Shown: one piece after another, positions 31,252 through 40,475 of the stretch | Numbering within the stretch: position 1 is the stretch's first letter | How the letters are laid out: each line of letters begins with the position of its first letter | Assembly (NCBI GenBank): GCA_014360825.1 | Contig: JACIWT010000008.1 | Coordinates: 81,606-145,605, forward strand | Source: Chloroflexota bacterium | Lineage (GTDB): Bacteria; Chloroflexota; Anaerolineae; UBA2200; JACIWT01 | Direction of reading: 5' to 3' | Length of the DNA stretch: 64,000 nucleotides | The notes under the pieces: generated by a model | What the model saw: only the letters and a program-made list of their open reading frames with translations | Told to the model about the DNA's origin: nothing | Database searches by the model: none | Made by a program: the position numbers and the translations under genes

Positions 31252-33711
31252 CCCTCCCGGGTTGGGCAGGCGAATCTTGACCGCATAGACGGTATTGACC
31301 CGCTCTTCCTTGGTGGCCACGTTGCGCGGCGTGTACTGCGCCTCATCCGCAATGTGCACCACCTGCCCCTCGAACTGCCGCTGCGGGTAACTGTCCACCG
31401 TTATGTAAATCTTCTGCCCGAGATGTACCTCGCCCAGCCGGGTCACCGGCACGTAAACCACCAGGTCCACCTGGCTCAAATCCGCAACGGTGAGCAGGGT
31501 TACGCCAGGCATCGCCGTCTCCCCGACGTGGATCGTGCGCTCCACCACCGTGCCATGCACCGGCGCGCGGATAGTCAGGCGCTCGAGCGTGGTCTGGGCC
31601 AGGCGGAGTTGTGCCTGCGCCAGCGCGGTGTTCGCCTCGGCAACGGCCACTTCCTCCGCCGTCGCCCCGGCCAGCAAATCGTCCAATTCCGCCCCCGCCA
31701 CTTGCACCGCCGCCTCGGCTACGCGATACTTGCCCTCTGCCTCATTTGCTTTGGCTTGCAGAACCAGGGGCTTCTCCAGCATACCTCGAAGGTGCTGCGA
31801 AGCAACTTGGGCGGCGCGTTCGTCCGCACGTGCGGCTTCCAATGTGGCCTTCGCCGCCTCTGCCTGCAATTCTAACACCTGCCGCTCGGTGCTGTTCCAT
31901 TCCGCGTGGTCCGCGGCGTAACGAGCCCGATAGTAATCCGCTTCTGCCATTTGTACGTTCTGGGCAGCGAGAGCCACCTGCGCCTCCGCCTGTAGGATCT
32001 GCTCCTGCAAAGCCTGTGGTTCACGCAAGGCGCGAAGCGCCGCCTGCCACGCGGCATAAGCCCCATCTCGTTCCGCCTTGGCCATCGCCAATTGCGCCTG
32101 CTTCGCTGCCACTTCCTCGGTTCGCGGCCGGGCCCTAACCACGGCCAGGTCTGCTTGTGCCGTGTCCAACGCGGCTTGCGCCTGGCGGACGTTGGATTGC
32201 AGGGTGTTGCTATCGAGTACAACCAGCACCTGCCCCGCGGTGACTGGATCTCCCGCCTGCACAGACACTTGCGAGACGTAGCCCTGGAATTCAGAGGCAA
32301 GGCGAATCTCCTCGACCTGGATGACCCCCGAAGCCTCCAGCGGGCTGTGGACGGAGTTCGTGGCAACAACCTTAGACGCGGGCAATGGGGAGGAAGCGCC
32401 TGAACCCGCCGCTACAAAGGCAACGTCGGCGGGCATCCCCGGCTTGAGCAACCCCTCCTCGTTGGACAAGCGTATTTCCACACCATAGACCGTGTTCACC
32501 CGCTCCTCTTTGGTGGCCACGTTGCGCGGCGTGTATTGTGGCTGATCGGCGATGCGCACCACCTGCCCCTCGAAAGTGCGTCCGGGAAAGGCATCCACCG
32601 TCACCAGCACCTTCTGGTTAAGTGCCACCTCACCGAGATGATTTTGGGCCACGTACACTGTCAATTTCAGCTCGGCCAGATTGGCCAGCGAGAGCAGCGT
32701 GCTACCCGGTGCCACGATCTCGCCGGTATGTACCGCCCGCGAGAGGACGATGCCATCCACTGGGGCACTGATGACCATTTCGTCGCGTTGCGCCAGGAGC
32801 GCATCCAGTGCCGCGCGTGCCTGTGCCACCCGCGCCCGGGCGGCGGAGAGTTGCTCTTCGCTGGCTCCGGCCCGGTAGGCATCTATTTGCGCTTGTGCTG
32901 CCTCCACCGCCGCGGCGGTCTGTGCTACGGTTGCCTGGGCCGCATTCACTGCCGCGTCCAACTCCTGGGGATTTTCCCGCACCGCGCGCCAATGTGCCAG
33001 TTGCGCCTTGGCTTCTTCCAGGCTAGCGCTGGCTGCGTTAACCCCGGCCCACGCTCGCCACCAGTCGTATGGCGCGGACTCCAACTCACTTGGGATTTTC
33101 GGTGGCGGCACGGGATAGGGCCAGTCGCGAATCTGACCCTGCGTGTATTCCAAGGTATCCTTGGCTATTTCTGCCGCATCTTTCAGCGCCACTGCGCTCT
33201 GCAGGCGATATTCGGCTGCTTCCACCTGGATCTCCCCCACGGCGATCTGCATCTCCAACTCCTGAGGGTTGTCGCGGAGCCCCCGTGCATCTGTCAACGC
33301 CTGCAATGCAGCCTGATGGGCTGCCTTGGCCTGCGCCAAGCGCGCTTCGGCCACGGCGATCGCACCCGGCCGAGCGCCAGCCTCCAACTGCCGCAAGGCA
33401 GCCTGGGCTACCGTCCATTGCGCCTGGGCCACGGCGATCTGGGCCTCCAGCAAAGTTGTATCCAACTCCACCAGTCTCTGCCCGGCCCGCACGCTTTCTC
33501 CCTCCGTTACGTAAACTGCTGCCACCCTGCCCCCCTGAGAGGAAGACAGGGCGATCTCCTCCGCGGTGATGACGCCGGACGCATCCGCATCACCTGGCCA
33601 CGTGCTCGTCTGCATACCAAAGCCGAATCCCGCCCGTGTGGAGAAGAGCACGGCCACTGCCACCAATATGGCCAAAATCAGGCCCACCAGCCTGAGCCCA
33701 CGTTTTCTCAT
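31207..33711 (-). CDS. tandem-duplicated HlyD-type membrane fusion protein (834 aa)
   Basis: One N-terminal membrane anchor (GLRLVGLILAILVAVAVLF) followed by two full HlyD adaptor copies: residues about 45-445 and 470-834. Each has a lipoyl half, a long Ala/Gln-rich coiled coil, the second lipoyl half (e.g. ERLTIRAPVHGTVVERTIHVG) and a beta-barrel. Both copies end in the same sequence QYTPRNVATKEERVNTVY, pointing to internal duplication. Usual HlyD proteins are 330-480 residues. It should link the ABC pump to the outside. Start ATG overlaps the end of the upstream ATPase gene's region, with GGGAGGG site. Confidence 0.9.
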   Translation of the reverse strand: MRKRGLRLVGLILAILVAVAVLFSTRAGFGFGMQTSTWPGDADASGVITAEEIALSSSQGGRVAAVYVTEGESVRAGQRLVELDTTLLEAQIAVAQAQWTVAQAALRQLEAGARPGAIAVAEARLAQAKAAHQAALQALTDARGLRDNPQELEMQIAVGEIQVEAAEYRLQSAVALKDAAEIAKDTLEYTQGQIRDWPYPVPPPKIPSELESAPYDWWRAWAGVNAASASLEEAKAQLAHWRAVRENPQELDAAVNAAQATVAQTAAAVEAAQAQIDAYRAGASEEQLSAARARVAQARAALDALLAQRDEMVISAPVDGIVLSRAVHTGEIVAPGSTLLSLANLAELKLTVYVAQNHLGEVALNQKVLVTVDAFPGRTFEGQVVRIADQPQYTPRNVATKEERVNTVYGVEIRLSNEEGLLKPGMPADVAFVAAGSGASSPLPASKVVATNSVHSPLEASGVIQVEEIRLASEFQGYVSQVSVQAGDPVTAGQVLVVLDSNTLQSNVRQAQAALDTAQADLAVVRARPRTEEVAAKQAQLAMAKAERDGAYAAWQAALRALREPQALQEQILQAEAQVALAAQNVQMAEADYYRARYAADHAEWNSTERQVLELQAEAAKATLEAARADERAAQVASQHLRGMLEKPLVLQAKANEAEGKYRVAEAAVQVAGAELDDLLAGATAEEVAVAEANTALAQAQLRLAQTTLERLTIRAPVHGTVVERTIHVGETAMPGVTLLTVADLSQVDLVVYVPVTRLGEVHLGQKIYITVDSYPQRQFEGQVVHIADEAQYTPRNVATKEERVNTVYAVKIRLPNPGGLLKPGMAADAVFGE

Positions 33712-34710
33712 CTACACACTCCCTCCCGTTTGGATACTCGAAGAAAGAACTGTGCGATCCTCGTTCTCTCGCACATTGGATATGAACACGTCCTCAAGCG
33801 AAGGGGCGATCCAATTCAAACTCTGCACGGCGAGGCCCGCATCGCTCAGGAAAGAGGCGATGGCCGGCTTCGCTTCCTGGGCATCTGGCACCACCACATG
33901 CACCTGGGCACCATACAGCGCCACCTCATCCAACGCCAGCAAGCCCTGTTGCTGGGCCTGGCGCAACGCCCGCACCACAGCCTCTGCATCAGCGCCAGCG
34001 ATCTCTATCACCTGGCCACGCATCTGCTGGGATTTCAACTCCGAAGGTGCACCTAATGCCATCAGCCGCCCATTGTGAATGAAACCAACGCGCTGGCAAT
34101 GCTCCGCCTCATCCATGTAGTGTGTGGTGACGAAAACGGTTACCCCCTGCTGCGCCAAACCATAGATCAACTCCCAGAACTGGCGGCGCGAGACCGGATC
34201 GACGCCCGCGGTCGGTTCGTCCAGGAAGACGAGTTCCGGCCGGTGCAAGATGGCGCACCCCAGGGCCAAGCGTTGCTTCCATCCACCGGAGAGGTGTGAC
34301 GTCAGTTCGTTTTCGCGGCCACGCAGCCCCGCCATCGCCACGACCTCATCCTTGCGCTGTGCCAATTCCCTGGGCCTCAGACCATACACTCGCCCATAGA
34401 AGAGGATGTTTTCCGCAGCGGTCAGGTCTGGGTACAAAGTGAACAACTGCGACATATAACCGACGCGCGACTGCATAGTCTTGGCTTCCCTCGTCACGTC
34501 GTATCCCAACACCATGGCTTTGCCACTCGTGGGGCGCAGAAGGCCCAGCAGCACTCGGATGGTGGTGGTTTTGCCCGCACCGTTGGGCCCCAAAAAGCCG
34601 AATATCTCGCCGCGTGAGACCTCGAAACTGATATGGTCCACGGCGGTGAAATCCCCGAAACGCTTGACCAGGTCCTCCACCACGATCGCCGGTGTTGTGC
34701 TCATGAGCAT
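33712..34710 (-). CDS. ABC-2 exporter ATPase, second copy (332 aa)
   Basis: Walker A GPNGAGKTTTIRVL, signature HLSGGWKQRLALG, Walker B LVFLDEPTAGVDP and H-loop VTTHYMDEAEHC. C-terminal domain of about 100 residues typical of YbhF/CcmA-like ATPases. Starts by overlapping the stop of the first ATPase (34701-34710). Together the two resemble the two halves of E. coli YbhF, here as separate proteins. Confidence 0.93.
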   Translation of the reverse strand: MLMSTTPAIVVEDLVKRFGDFTAVDHISFEVSRGEIFGFLGPNGAGKTTTIRVLLGLLRPTSGKAMVLGYDVTREAKTMQSRVGYMSQLFTLYPDLTAAENILFYGRVYGLRPRELAQRKDEVVAMAGLRGRENELTSHLSGGWKQRLALGCAILHRPELVFLDEPTAGVDPVSRRQFWELIYGLAQQGVTVFVTTHYMDEAEHCQRVGFIHNGRLMALGAPSELKSQQMRGQVIEIAGADAEAVVRALRQAQQQGLLALDEVALYGAQVHVVVPDAQEAKPAIASFLSDAGLAVQSLNWIAPSLEDVFISNVRENEDRTVLSSSIQTGGSV

Positions 34711-35678
34711 ACTGCTTGGCCTCCCGTCTGGCGGCCCTGGCGGCGGATGAGTGAAACGAAGGCCTCCTCCATACGGGGCTCGATGGCCCGCATCCCGCTG
34801 ACCGTGATCCCCTTTGCTTCCAGGGCGGCCTGGATCTCCGGCGCGCGCCGTCGCACGTTGTCCACAAAGATGTGTAGCAAATCCCCGTAAGTCTGCACTT
34901 CCAGCACGCCCTCCAATGGACGGACCACTTCCCTGGCGGCATACAAAGCCGAGGGCCGCAGTTCAAGCAACTCGCCCGGCACCATGCGTTTGATCGCCTG
35001 GGGCGTATCACAGGCAATCAGCCGGCCCTCGTACATCAGCCCCACGCGGTGGCAGCGCTCTGCTTCGTCCATATAAGGCGTGCACACGAAGACCGTCAGT
35101 CCTTTCTCCGCTCTCAGATCCGATAGGAGGTTCCAGAACTCTCGTCGCGACACCGGGTCCACGCCCAACGTCGGCTCATCCAGGAATGCTATTTCCGGCT
35201 CATGCACCAGCATACACGCCAGAGCCAATTTCTTCTTCATCCCGCCCGACAACTGCGCTGCCAGACGGTTTTGGAATGGCTCCAGTCGTGCAAAGCGCAA
35301 CAAGCGCGGGATGCGCTCCTCTTGCTGTGCCTGGGTTAGTCCATGCACTCTGGCGAAAAAAGCCAAGTTCTCCCGCACGCTCATATCGCCGTACAGCGCG
35401 AATTGCTGTGGCATATAGCCGGCCCGCTTGTGTATCTGATGGAACTCCCTCACCGTATCGAAGCCAGCGACCCGGGCCTCACCCCTATCCGGCCTGAGCA
35501 AGCCGTTCAACAGGCGCAACGTGGTCGTCTTGCCTGCGCCATCTGCCCCGAGCAGGCCGAAAGTCTCCCCATGTCGCACCAAGAGGTCCACGCCATCTAC
35601 CGCCCGGACCAGGCCATTCTTTTGCCGGCTGCGGAAAGATTTGCACAGCCCATGGGCTTCGATTACGTATTCGCTCAT
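34701..35678 (-). CDS. ABC-2 exporter ATPase, first copy (325 aa)
   Basis: Walker A GADGAGKTTTLRLLNG, signature QLSGGMKKKLALA, Walker B IAFLDEPTLGVDP, but the switch His region reads VCTPYMDEAERC, with Pro where the other copy has His (TTHYMDEAEHC). This suggests a degenerate, weakly active site in this half, as in other asymmetric ABC pumps. Follows the permease gene after 35 bases. Confidence 0.93.
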   Translation of the reverse strand: MSEYVIEAHGLCKSFRSRQKNGLVRAVDGVDLLVRHGETFGLLGADGAGKTTTLRLLNGLLRPDRGEARVAGFDTVREFHQIHKRAGYMPQQFALYGDMSVRENLAFFARVHGLTQAQQEERIPRLLRFARLEPFQNRLAAQLSGGMKKKLALACMLVHEPEIAFLDEPTLGVDPVSRREFWNLLSDLRAEKGLTVFVCTPYMDEAERCHRVGLMYEGRLIACDTPQAIKRMVPGELLELRPSALYAAREVVRPLEGVLEVQTYGDLLHIFVDNVRRRAPEIQAALEAKGITVSGMRAIEPRMEEAFVSLIRRQGRQTGGQAVCS

Positions 35679-35713
35679 GCCAGCCTCATCCCATCGGATG
35701 ATTCAGCGGCCAC

Positions 35714-36847
35714 TCACTCCAACCGTTCCTTGAATGAGAACGCGCTCAGGACAAAAACTACTACGCCATAGATAAGCAACACCCACACTTGCTGCCGGAA
35801 GAAGTAAAAGCCCACGCCCTTGGTCATGATACCCCGCGCGATCTGCAAGAAATGAGTTACCGGCAGCAAATCCCCGGCCCAGCGAACAAGGGCGGGCATC
35901 TGGGAGCGGGGAAAGATGTAGCCTGAGAGCATCATGCCCGGCAACAGGATCAGCGCCGAGAGTTGCTGGGCCTGCCTTTGATTGGTGGACACCGTGCTCA
36001 CCAAAATGCCCAGCCCCAGCGACGAGAACACATACAGCAGCGACATCCAGAAAAAGAGACCCAGGCTGCCCTTAAAAGGCACACCAAACCAAAACACGCC
36101 CAAGGCTAGGATAGTGCCCATATTGAAGAAAGCGATTAAGATGTTGGGCAGTATCTTGCCCAACATAAGTTCCCAGGGCCGTATGGGTGTGACCAACACT
36201 TGCTCGATGGTGCCCAATTCGCGCTCACGCACGATAGCCAGGGCGGTCAACATCACCGTCTGCTGTTGCAGGATGAGGGCTACCATGCCAGGCACCATAA
36301 AGACAAGCGAGCGGATGTCAGGGTTATAGAGCACGCGCGTGCGCACGTCCAGTGGTGCGAGGGAGGAACTTTGCCCTTGCAATCCAGAGCGCTCCAGTTT
36401 TTCGGTCAGCAGATCCACAGCATGAGCCTGCCCCACAGTGACGGCGGCGTTGAAAGCCGATTGCACCGTCATAGCATCGGAACCATCCACCACCACGAGG
36501 GCTTGCGCGTTGCCACGCTCGACAGCCGCGGCAAAGTCGGCGGGGATTACGATCGCCACACGGGCCTGCCCCTCGTCAATCGCCTTGATCGCCTCCGCCT
36601 CGCTCTGCACGTAATACTCAATGTCGAAAAACCCGGATGTCTCCATCGCCTCCAGGAACTGCCAACTGCGCTGGTCGCGACTGTTATCCACCACCACGGT
36701 AGGGATGTGATCTACCTGCATCTCCACGGCATAGCCGAACAAAAAGAGGAGGACTACCGGCAAAATAAGTACGATAGCAAGGGTGCGCCGGTCGCGTAGG
36801 GTCTGAATGAATTCTTTCTGGATAATCGCCCCAAGTCTCTGCCACAT
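35714..36847 (-). CDS. ABC-2 type permease (YhhJ/YbhR-like, 377 aa)
   Basis: N-terminal helix ([22 protein letters not shown]), large extracellular domain (about 45-175), then five helices with the conserved [29 protein letters not shown] motif region (about 205-235). One permease gene only, so it must act as homodimer, unlike YbhS/YbhR. Confidence 0.92.
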   Translation of the reverse strand: [377 protein letters not shown]

Positions 36848-36856
36848 AGAAACCCC

Positions 36857-37471
36857 CTAAGCCCGTAACCCATCGAATAGTATGTCTGCCACTAGTTCTG
36901 CCTGTTGGCGACGTCGCTCCGCCGAGGGCATAGGTTCGAGTTCCTGCACGTAAGGCATGGCCAAGTAGATGACCATGCCCATCACCATGCGCGCCACATC
37001 GTGGACATCACAGGGACGTATCACCCCTGCAGCGATGCGCGCTCTCAAGTAATCCTCAATCCGGGCGATGATCTTCTGCGCCCCAGGGAGGAGGTAACCG
37101 TGAAAACCGTAGCCCTGATCCCAGAGCGCGGTCAATAGACCACGGATCACTACCACGTTCTCGCCGATGACCGTCAACAAACGCTCAATGGCATTGACGA
37201 TACTGGTTCGGTCATCTCCATTGGATGGCGGCTCAGGCACAATGGCCGCGAGTTTATCCTGCACCATACTCGCCAGAGCCATAAGCAATTCCCCTTTGCT
37301 GGCGAAGTAGTTATAGATCGTGCCCTCCGACACGTCCGCTGCCTGCGCGATCTCGCGCGTGGTGGCCTTCTCGAAACCCTTGCGGGCAAAAACCCGCGCT
37401 GCCCCCTCCAGGATGCTCTGACGCCGCTCACCCATACGCCGGGCGCGACGCTCCTCGCTCGTGTTCACCAC
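36857..37471 (-). CDS. TetR-family repressor of the exporter operon (about 205 aa)
   Basis: Two adjacent GTG codons (37471 and 37468) lie after GGGGGAGG; the longest frame would start inside the operator. Helix-turn-helix at 20-65 (EGAARVFARKGFEKATTREIAQAADVS, then EGTIYNYFASKGEL). C-terminal ligand domain with a TetR_C pattern. First gene of the exporter operon, with two TGAGTGA-type operators upstream, so it should repress itself and the pump until a pump substrate binds. Confidence 0.92.
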   Translation of the reverse strand: MVNTSEERRARRMGERRQSILEGAARVFARKGFEKATTREIAQAADVSEGTIYNYFASKGELLMALASMVQDKLAAIVPEPPSNGDDRTSIVNAIERLLTVIGENVVVIRGLLTALWDQGYGFHGYLLPGAQKIIARIEDYLRARIAAGVIRPCDVHDVARMVMGMVIYLAMPYVQELEPMPSAERRRQQAELVADILFDGLRA

Positions 37472-37492
37472 CGCAAACCTCCCCCGAATAAT

Positions 37493-37558
37493 TGAGTGAG
37501 CACTCACAAAATGAGTGAATGCTCACTCAATAATACCACACCTGCGCCGATTTGTCAA
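37493..37558 (-). promoter_or_regulatory. promoter with two TetR operators
   Basis: Minus-strand TTGACA (37553-37558), 17 bases, TATTAT (37530-37535). Two palindromes follow: TGAGTGA-ATGC-TCACTCA (37512-37529) and TGAGTG-AG-CACTCA (37493-37506), with centres 21 bp apart, two helix turns; the first covers the transcription start. Confidence 0.88.
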
Positions 37559-37564
37559 ATGCCG

Positions 37565-38860
37565 TTAGGCGCGTGAATGCACCGCGCTCGCCACCCCCAT
37601 CCCCATGAGGAGGAACGCCAACAGAAACATCACATTGGTGATACCAATGAGGTCGGCCAAGCCCCCCGCTATGGGCAAAGGCAGCGTATTGGCCAGATTG
37701 GTCAGGGTGGATTGCGTGGCCAAAACCCGACCCCGCATATCCGCTGGCGGGTGTTCCTGCAAGATAGTCCTAGTGGGCACCAGAACCAGTGCTAACCCAA
37801 GGCCCAGGCCCATCCCACCCATCAGTAGTAGGGGTATCACCCGCCAACCCCACTGGTGCATAAACGGAAAGCAACTTAGCGAGAGCCCGAAACAGATTAG
37901 GCCGGCGCTCACCCATGTGATCTGGCTCCAGCGCTGTTTCCGACGATTCAGCAGCACCAAACCCACACCAAAGCCCACTCCCGCGGGAACAGCCATATAG
38001 GCGATGCTGGATACCCTCACCCCTAACACCCGTGATGCCAACCCTGGGGCTAGTGCGCTCAATAAGATAGCGGTAGCAGAAACCGCCACCGAGCAGATCG
38101 TGGCCAACGTTACAGCCCGATTGTGGGCGATGAAATGCCACCCCTCGCGCAGATCAGACCAGACAGCGGACAGGGAGCGCCCAGACGGTGAGAATGAGAA
38201 AGACCGATGGGGCAAGCGGCTGGCGATGATGGTAGCCACCGCGTAGAGCACTACACCCGCCATCCCCACGGCCGCTGGCCCAGACACTGACAACAGTAGC
38301 GGCGTCAGAACCACCACACCCAACCCTTGCGAACCAAGGGCAAACAGGCTGCTCAAGGAATTCAGTCTCACCAGTGTGGTCTCGTCCCCGGCCAAGCGGG
38401 GCGCGATGGCTGCCTGGGCGGGGCTGATAAACTGTGCCAGTGCGGATAGGGCAAAGCAACTCAGATAAATCCCCGCCAGCACCAAAGGGTGGGTTACGTC
38501 CTGGACGGCGAGCACAAAACACCCCGCCGCCGCTATCCGCAGCGCATTGGCCATCACCAGCACCATCACTCGGTCCCGGCGGTCCACCACCACGCCGGCC
38601 ACCAGGCCGAACAGTAGCCCCGGCAAAGTGGACGATAGAATCGTCCACGCTACCCGCATGGTAGAGCTGGTCATCTCTTCCACCACAGCCACGGCGGCGA
38701 AGACGATCGCGTACGTGGCCGTGTCGGCCGCGAACTGTGCACCTAAGAGCCGCCGCAACCATTGCCATCTGACAGCCGGGCTGCCACCTAAGAGATGCGG
38801 GTCCAATGAAGACCCGCCTTCGGGGAAGCGATGCTCCCTCATGATATTATGTTCTGCCAA
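37565..38860 (-). CDS. major facilitator superfamily transporter (431 aa)
   Basis: About twelve hydrophobic helices with a MFS_3-type (enterobactin exporter-like) pattern, VVDRRDRVMVLVMANALR as the loop 2-3 motif (about residues 90-107) and MRGRVLATQSTLTNLANTLPLPIAG near the C-terminal half. Likely start TTG 38860, where AAAGGAG in the radical SAM gene's 3' end supplies the ribosome site; ATG 38842 is possible but has no site. Overlaps the radical SAM gene by 14 bases. Drug or metabolite exporter; substrate unknown. Confidence 0.85.
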   Translation of the reverse strand: MAEHNIMREHRFPEGGSSLDPHLLGGSPAVRWQWLRRLLGAQFAADTATYAIVFAAVAVVEEMTSSTMRVAWTILSSTLPGLLFGLVAGVVVDRRDRVMVLVMANALRIAAAGCFVLAVQDVTHPLVLAGIYLSCFALSALAQFISPAQAAIAPRLAGDETTLVRLNSLSSLFALGSQGLGVVVLTPLLLSVSGPAAVGMAGVVLYAVATIIASRLPHRSFSFSPSGRSLSAVWSDLREGWHFIAHNRAVTLATICSVAVSATAILLSALAPGLASRVLGVRVSSIAYMAVPAGVGFGVGLVLLNRRKQRWSQITWVSAGLICFGLSLSCFPFMHQWGWRVIPLLLMGGMGLGLGLALVLVPTRTILQEHPPADMRGRVLATQSTLTNLANTLPLPIAGGLADLIGITNVMFLLAFLLMGMGVASAVHSRA

Positions 38861-40310
38861 GATACTCCTTTTCCCAGATCTCCTGACTGAACTCGCCGAA
38901 ATCTACCCCGTAGGCGACCAACCCCTTATAATACTCCTCGTCTTCCAGAGCCTCTTGCGCCGCCTCGTCCTCCGGCTCGGGGCCATAGCGGTCAATGAGT
39001 TCCCGATACATCCGGTAGTGATCGCGAATAGGGCAGGTGCGAAGCCAGTTCCCCTCCCTCAGCGGCTCCTCTCGACCGTAGCCGTAGTTGTATTGCCATT
39101 GGCGGATGGCCTGGAAGAAGGGGGCTTCCCACAGGTCGTTTAGCGTGCCTCCCCGCGCGTATACATCGTGGATATTGGCCACAGAATAGGGTGCGAACAC
39201 ACAAGGCATGACTTTGCCATTCCAGTCAATGTAGATGTAGCCTCCCTCTCTGCCAGCCGAGATGCAGCCTTGCACCAACGGCCCCTCGTTCCAGAAGTCA
39301 ATCAGCACGATCTGCCGTTTTTCAATGACTTCCCAAGTGCGCCGCCATAACTCGACCCGCTGCCCAGGGGTGGGCATAAGGTCCAGGGTATAACTGCGGC
39401 CAATGGGCATATAGTGAAAGATAAACCCATAGAACGCCCCCTGCTCGCCGAAGAAGAAATCCAGGAACTCATCGGAGAGGATTTCCTCGCAGTTGAAGCG
39501 GGTGGCAGTGATAGAGATGCCGAAGGGCACTCCAGCCTCGCGCAGGTTGGCCATGGCCTCCAGGATGCGGTCGAAGACCCCTGCTCCACGGCGCTCGTCG
39601 GTGCGTTCCCGGAGGCCCTCCACAGAGATGGCTGGGGTGAGAGTGCCCGCCCGCGCCATCCGCGCTGCCATCTCTTTGTCAATCAGCGTGCCGTTGGTGT
39701 ACATCAGGAACATGCAATCGGAATGCTTCTCCACCGCGTCTAAGACTCCCTTGCCGTCGGACCGGTAGGCCAGAGGCTCACCCCCAGAGATGACGATGAA
39801 GCGACAACCCCACAGTTCCTTGGCCTCCTCTATGATGCGGTCGAAGATGGGCCAGGGCAATTTGGCTGGGCTGGGGCCAGAATTGGCATAACAGCCCACG
39901 CAGTTCAGATTGCACGCCTTGCCCGGGCTCACCGTCACGAACCAAGGGGGATTGCAGCCGTATTTGTCCTTGAAACGCTGCTGGATAGATAACTGCCCGG
40001 GCCCGAACAGTACGGGCACGACCACATTGATGATCCCGCGGGTCATCTCTGGAGAGAGGTTCTTTTGTCTCAAGGCCTGGTCCAGGGTATGGAAGAGGGC
40101 CAGGCCCATTAGGCCCCGCTGCTGGGCGATCTTGCGCCAAGCCGGCGGAACGCGCTCGTTTCTCTCCAGATTGGCCCGCAGCCGCCCATCCACAAAACGG
40201 ACGACAGGCTCCCGCAGGGTGTCATTGTGGAGCAGGGAGTTGGCGGCTGCTAACAGGGCCCCGCCAGCGCGAGTAGACAGCAATCTCCCTGCCAACTGCA
40301 CGGCATCCAT
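38847..40310 (-). CDS. radical SAM protein with SPASM-like cysteines, copy 1 (487 aa)
   Basis: Starts at ATG 40310 after GGGAGG; longer frame upstream crosses palindromes. N-terminal 112 residues are helical; radical SAM core has C133-x3-C137-x2-C140 (KACNLNCVGCYAN) and FIVISGGEPLAY; then a C-terminal extra cluster region with QGCISAGREGGYIYIDWNG and KVMPCVFAP and TCPIRDHY. The acidic tail (EDEAAQEALEDEEYYKGLVAYGVDF region) is characteristic of this family. Function unknown. A second copy lies at 47883-49349, almost identical from residue 113 on. Confidence 0.88.
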   Translation of the reverse strand: MDAVQLAGRLLSTRAGGALLAAANSLLHNDTLREPVVRFVDGRLRANLERNERVPPAWRKIAQQRGLMGLALFHTLDQALRQKNLSPEMTRGIINVVVPVLFGPGQLSIQQRFKDKYGCNPPWFVTVSPGKACNLNCVGCYANSGPSPAKLPWPIFDRIIEEAKELWGCRFIVISGGEPLAYRSDGKGVLDAVEKHSDCMFLMYTNGTLIDKEMAARMARAGTLTPAISVEGLRERTDERRGAGVFDRILEAMANLREAGVPFGISITATRFNCEEILSDEFLDFFFGEQGAFYGFIFHYMPIGRSYTLDLMPTPGQRVELWRRTWEVIEKRQIVLIDFWNEGPLVQGCISAGREGGYIYIDWNGKVMPCVFAPYSVANIHDVYARGGTLNDLWEAPFFQAIRQWQYNYGYGREEPLREGNWLRTCPIRDHYRMYRELIDRYGPEPEDEAAQEALEDEEYYKGLVAYGVDFGEFSQEIWEKEYLGRT

Positions 40311-40365
40311 ATTAGCACCTCCCTCTGCACTCGTGTTTTCCCGACGTCTTCTCCCGCTATGTTGT

Positions 40366-40418
40366 CCCGCAGTTGTACTGCGGGAGCGTCTGCAGCCGCG
40401 CGGCAATGCAACTGCCGC
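40366..40418. repeat. CGCAGT/ACTGCG palindromes
   Basis: CCCGCAGT-TGT-ACTGCGGG (40366-40384) and GCGGCA-ATGCAAC-TGCCGC (40400-40418), upstream of radical SAM copy 1. Same core as the array at 56431-56533. Confidence 0.75.
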
Positions 40419-40475
40419 TGAACCCAGTGTATGACTGCCACGCAACACCGGCCCCATCTGCGCCAGAACTGGTTC

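Noticed and set aside
32536..34056. 506-codon plus-strand frame opposite the HlyD and ATPase genes
   Set aside because: Product is His/Gln/Leu-rich antisense of Ala-rich coiled coil; no start signal.
40311..40457. 49-residue N-terminal extension of radical SAM copy 1
   Set aside because: It reads through palindromic repeats and lacks a match in copy 2; ATG 40310 has GGGAGG.
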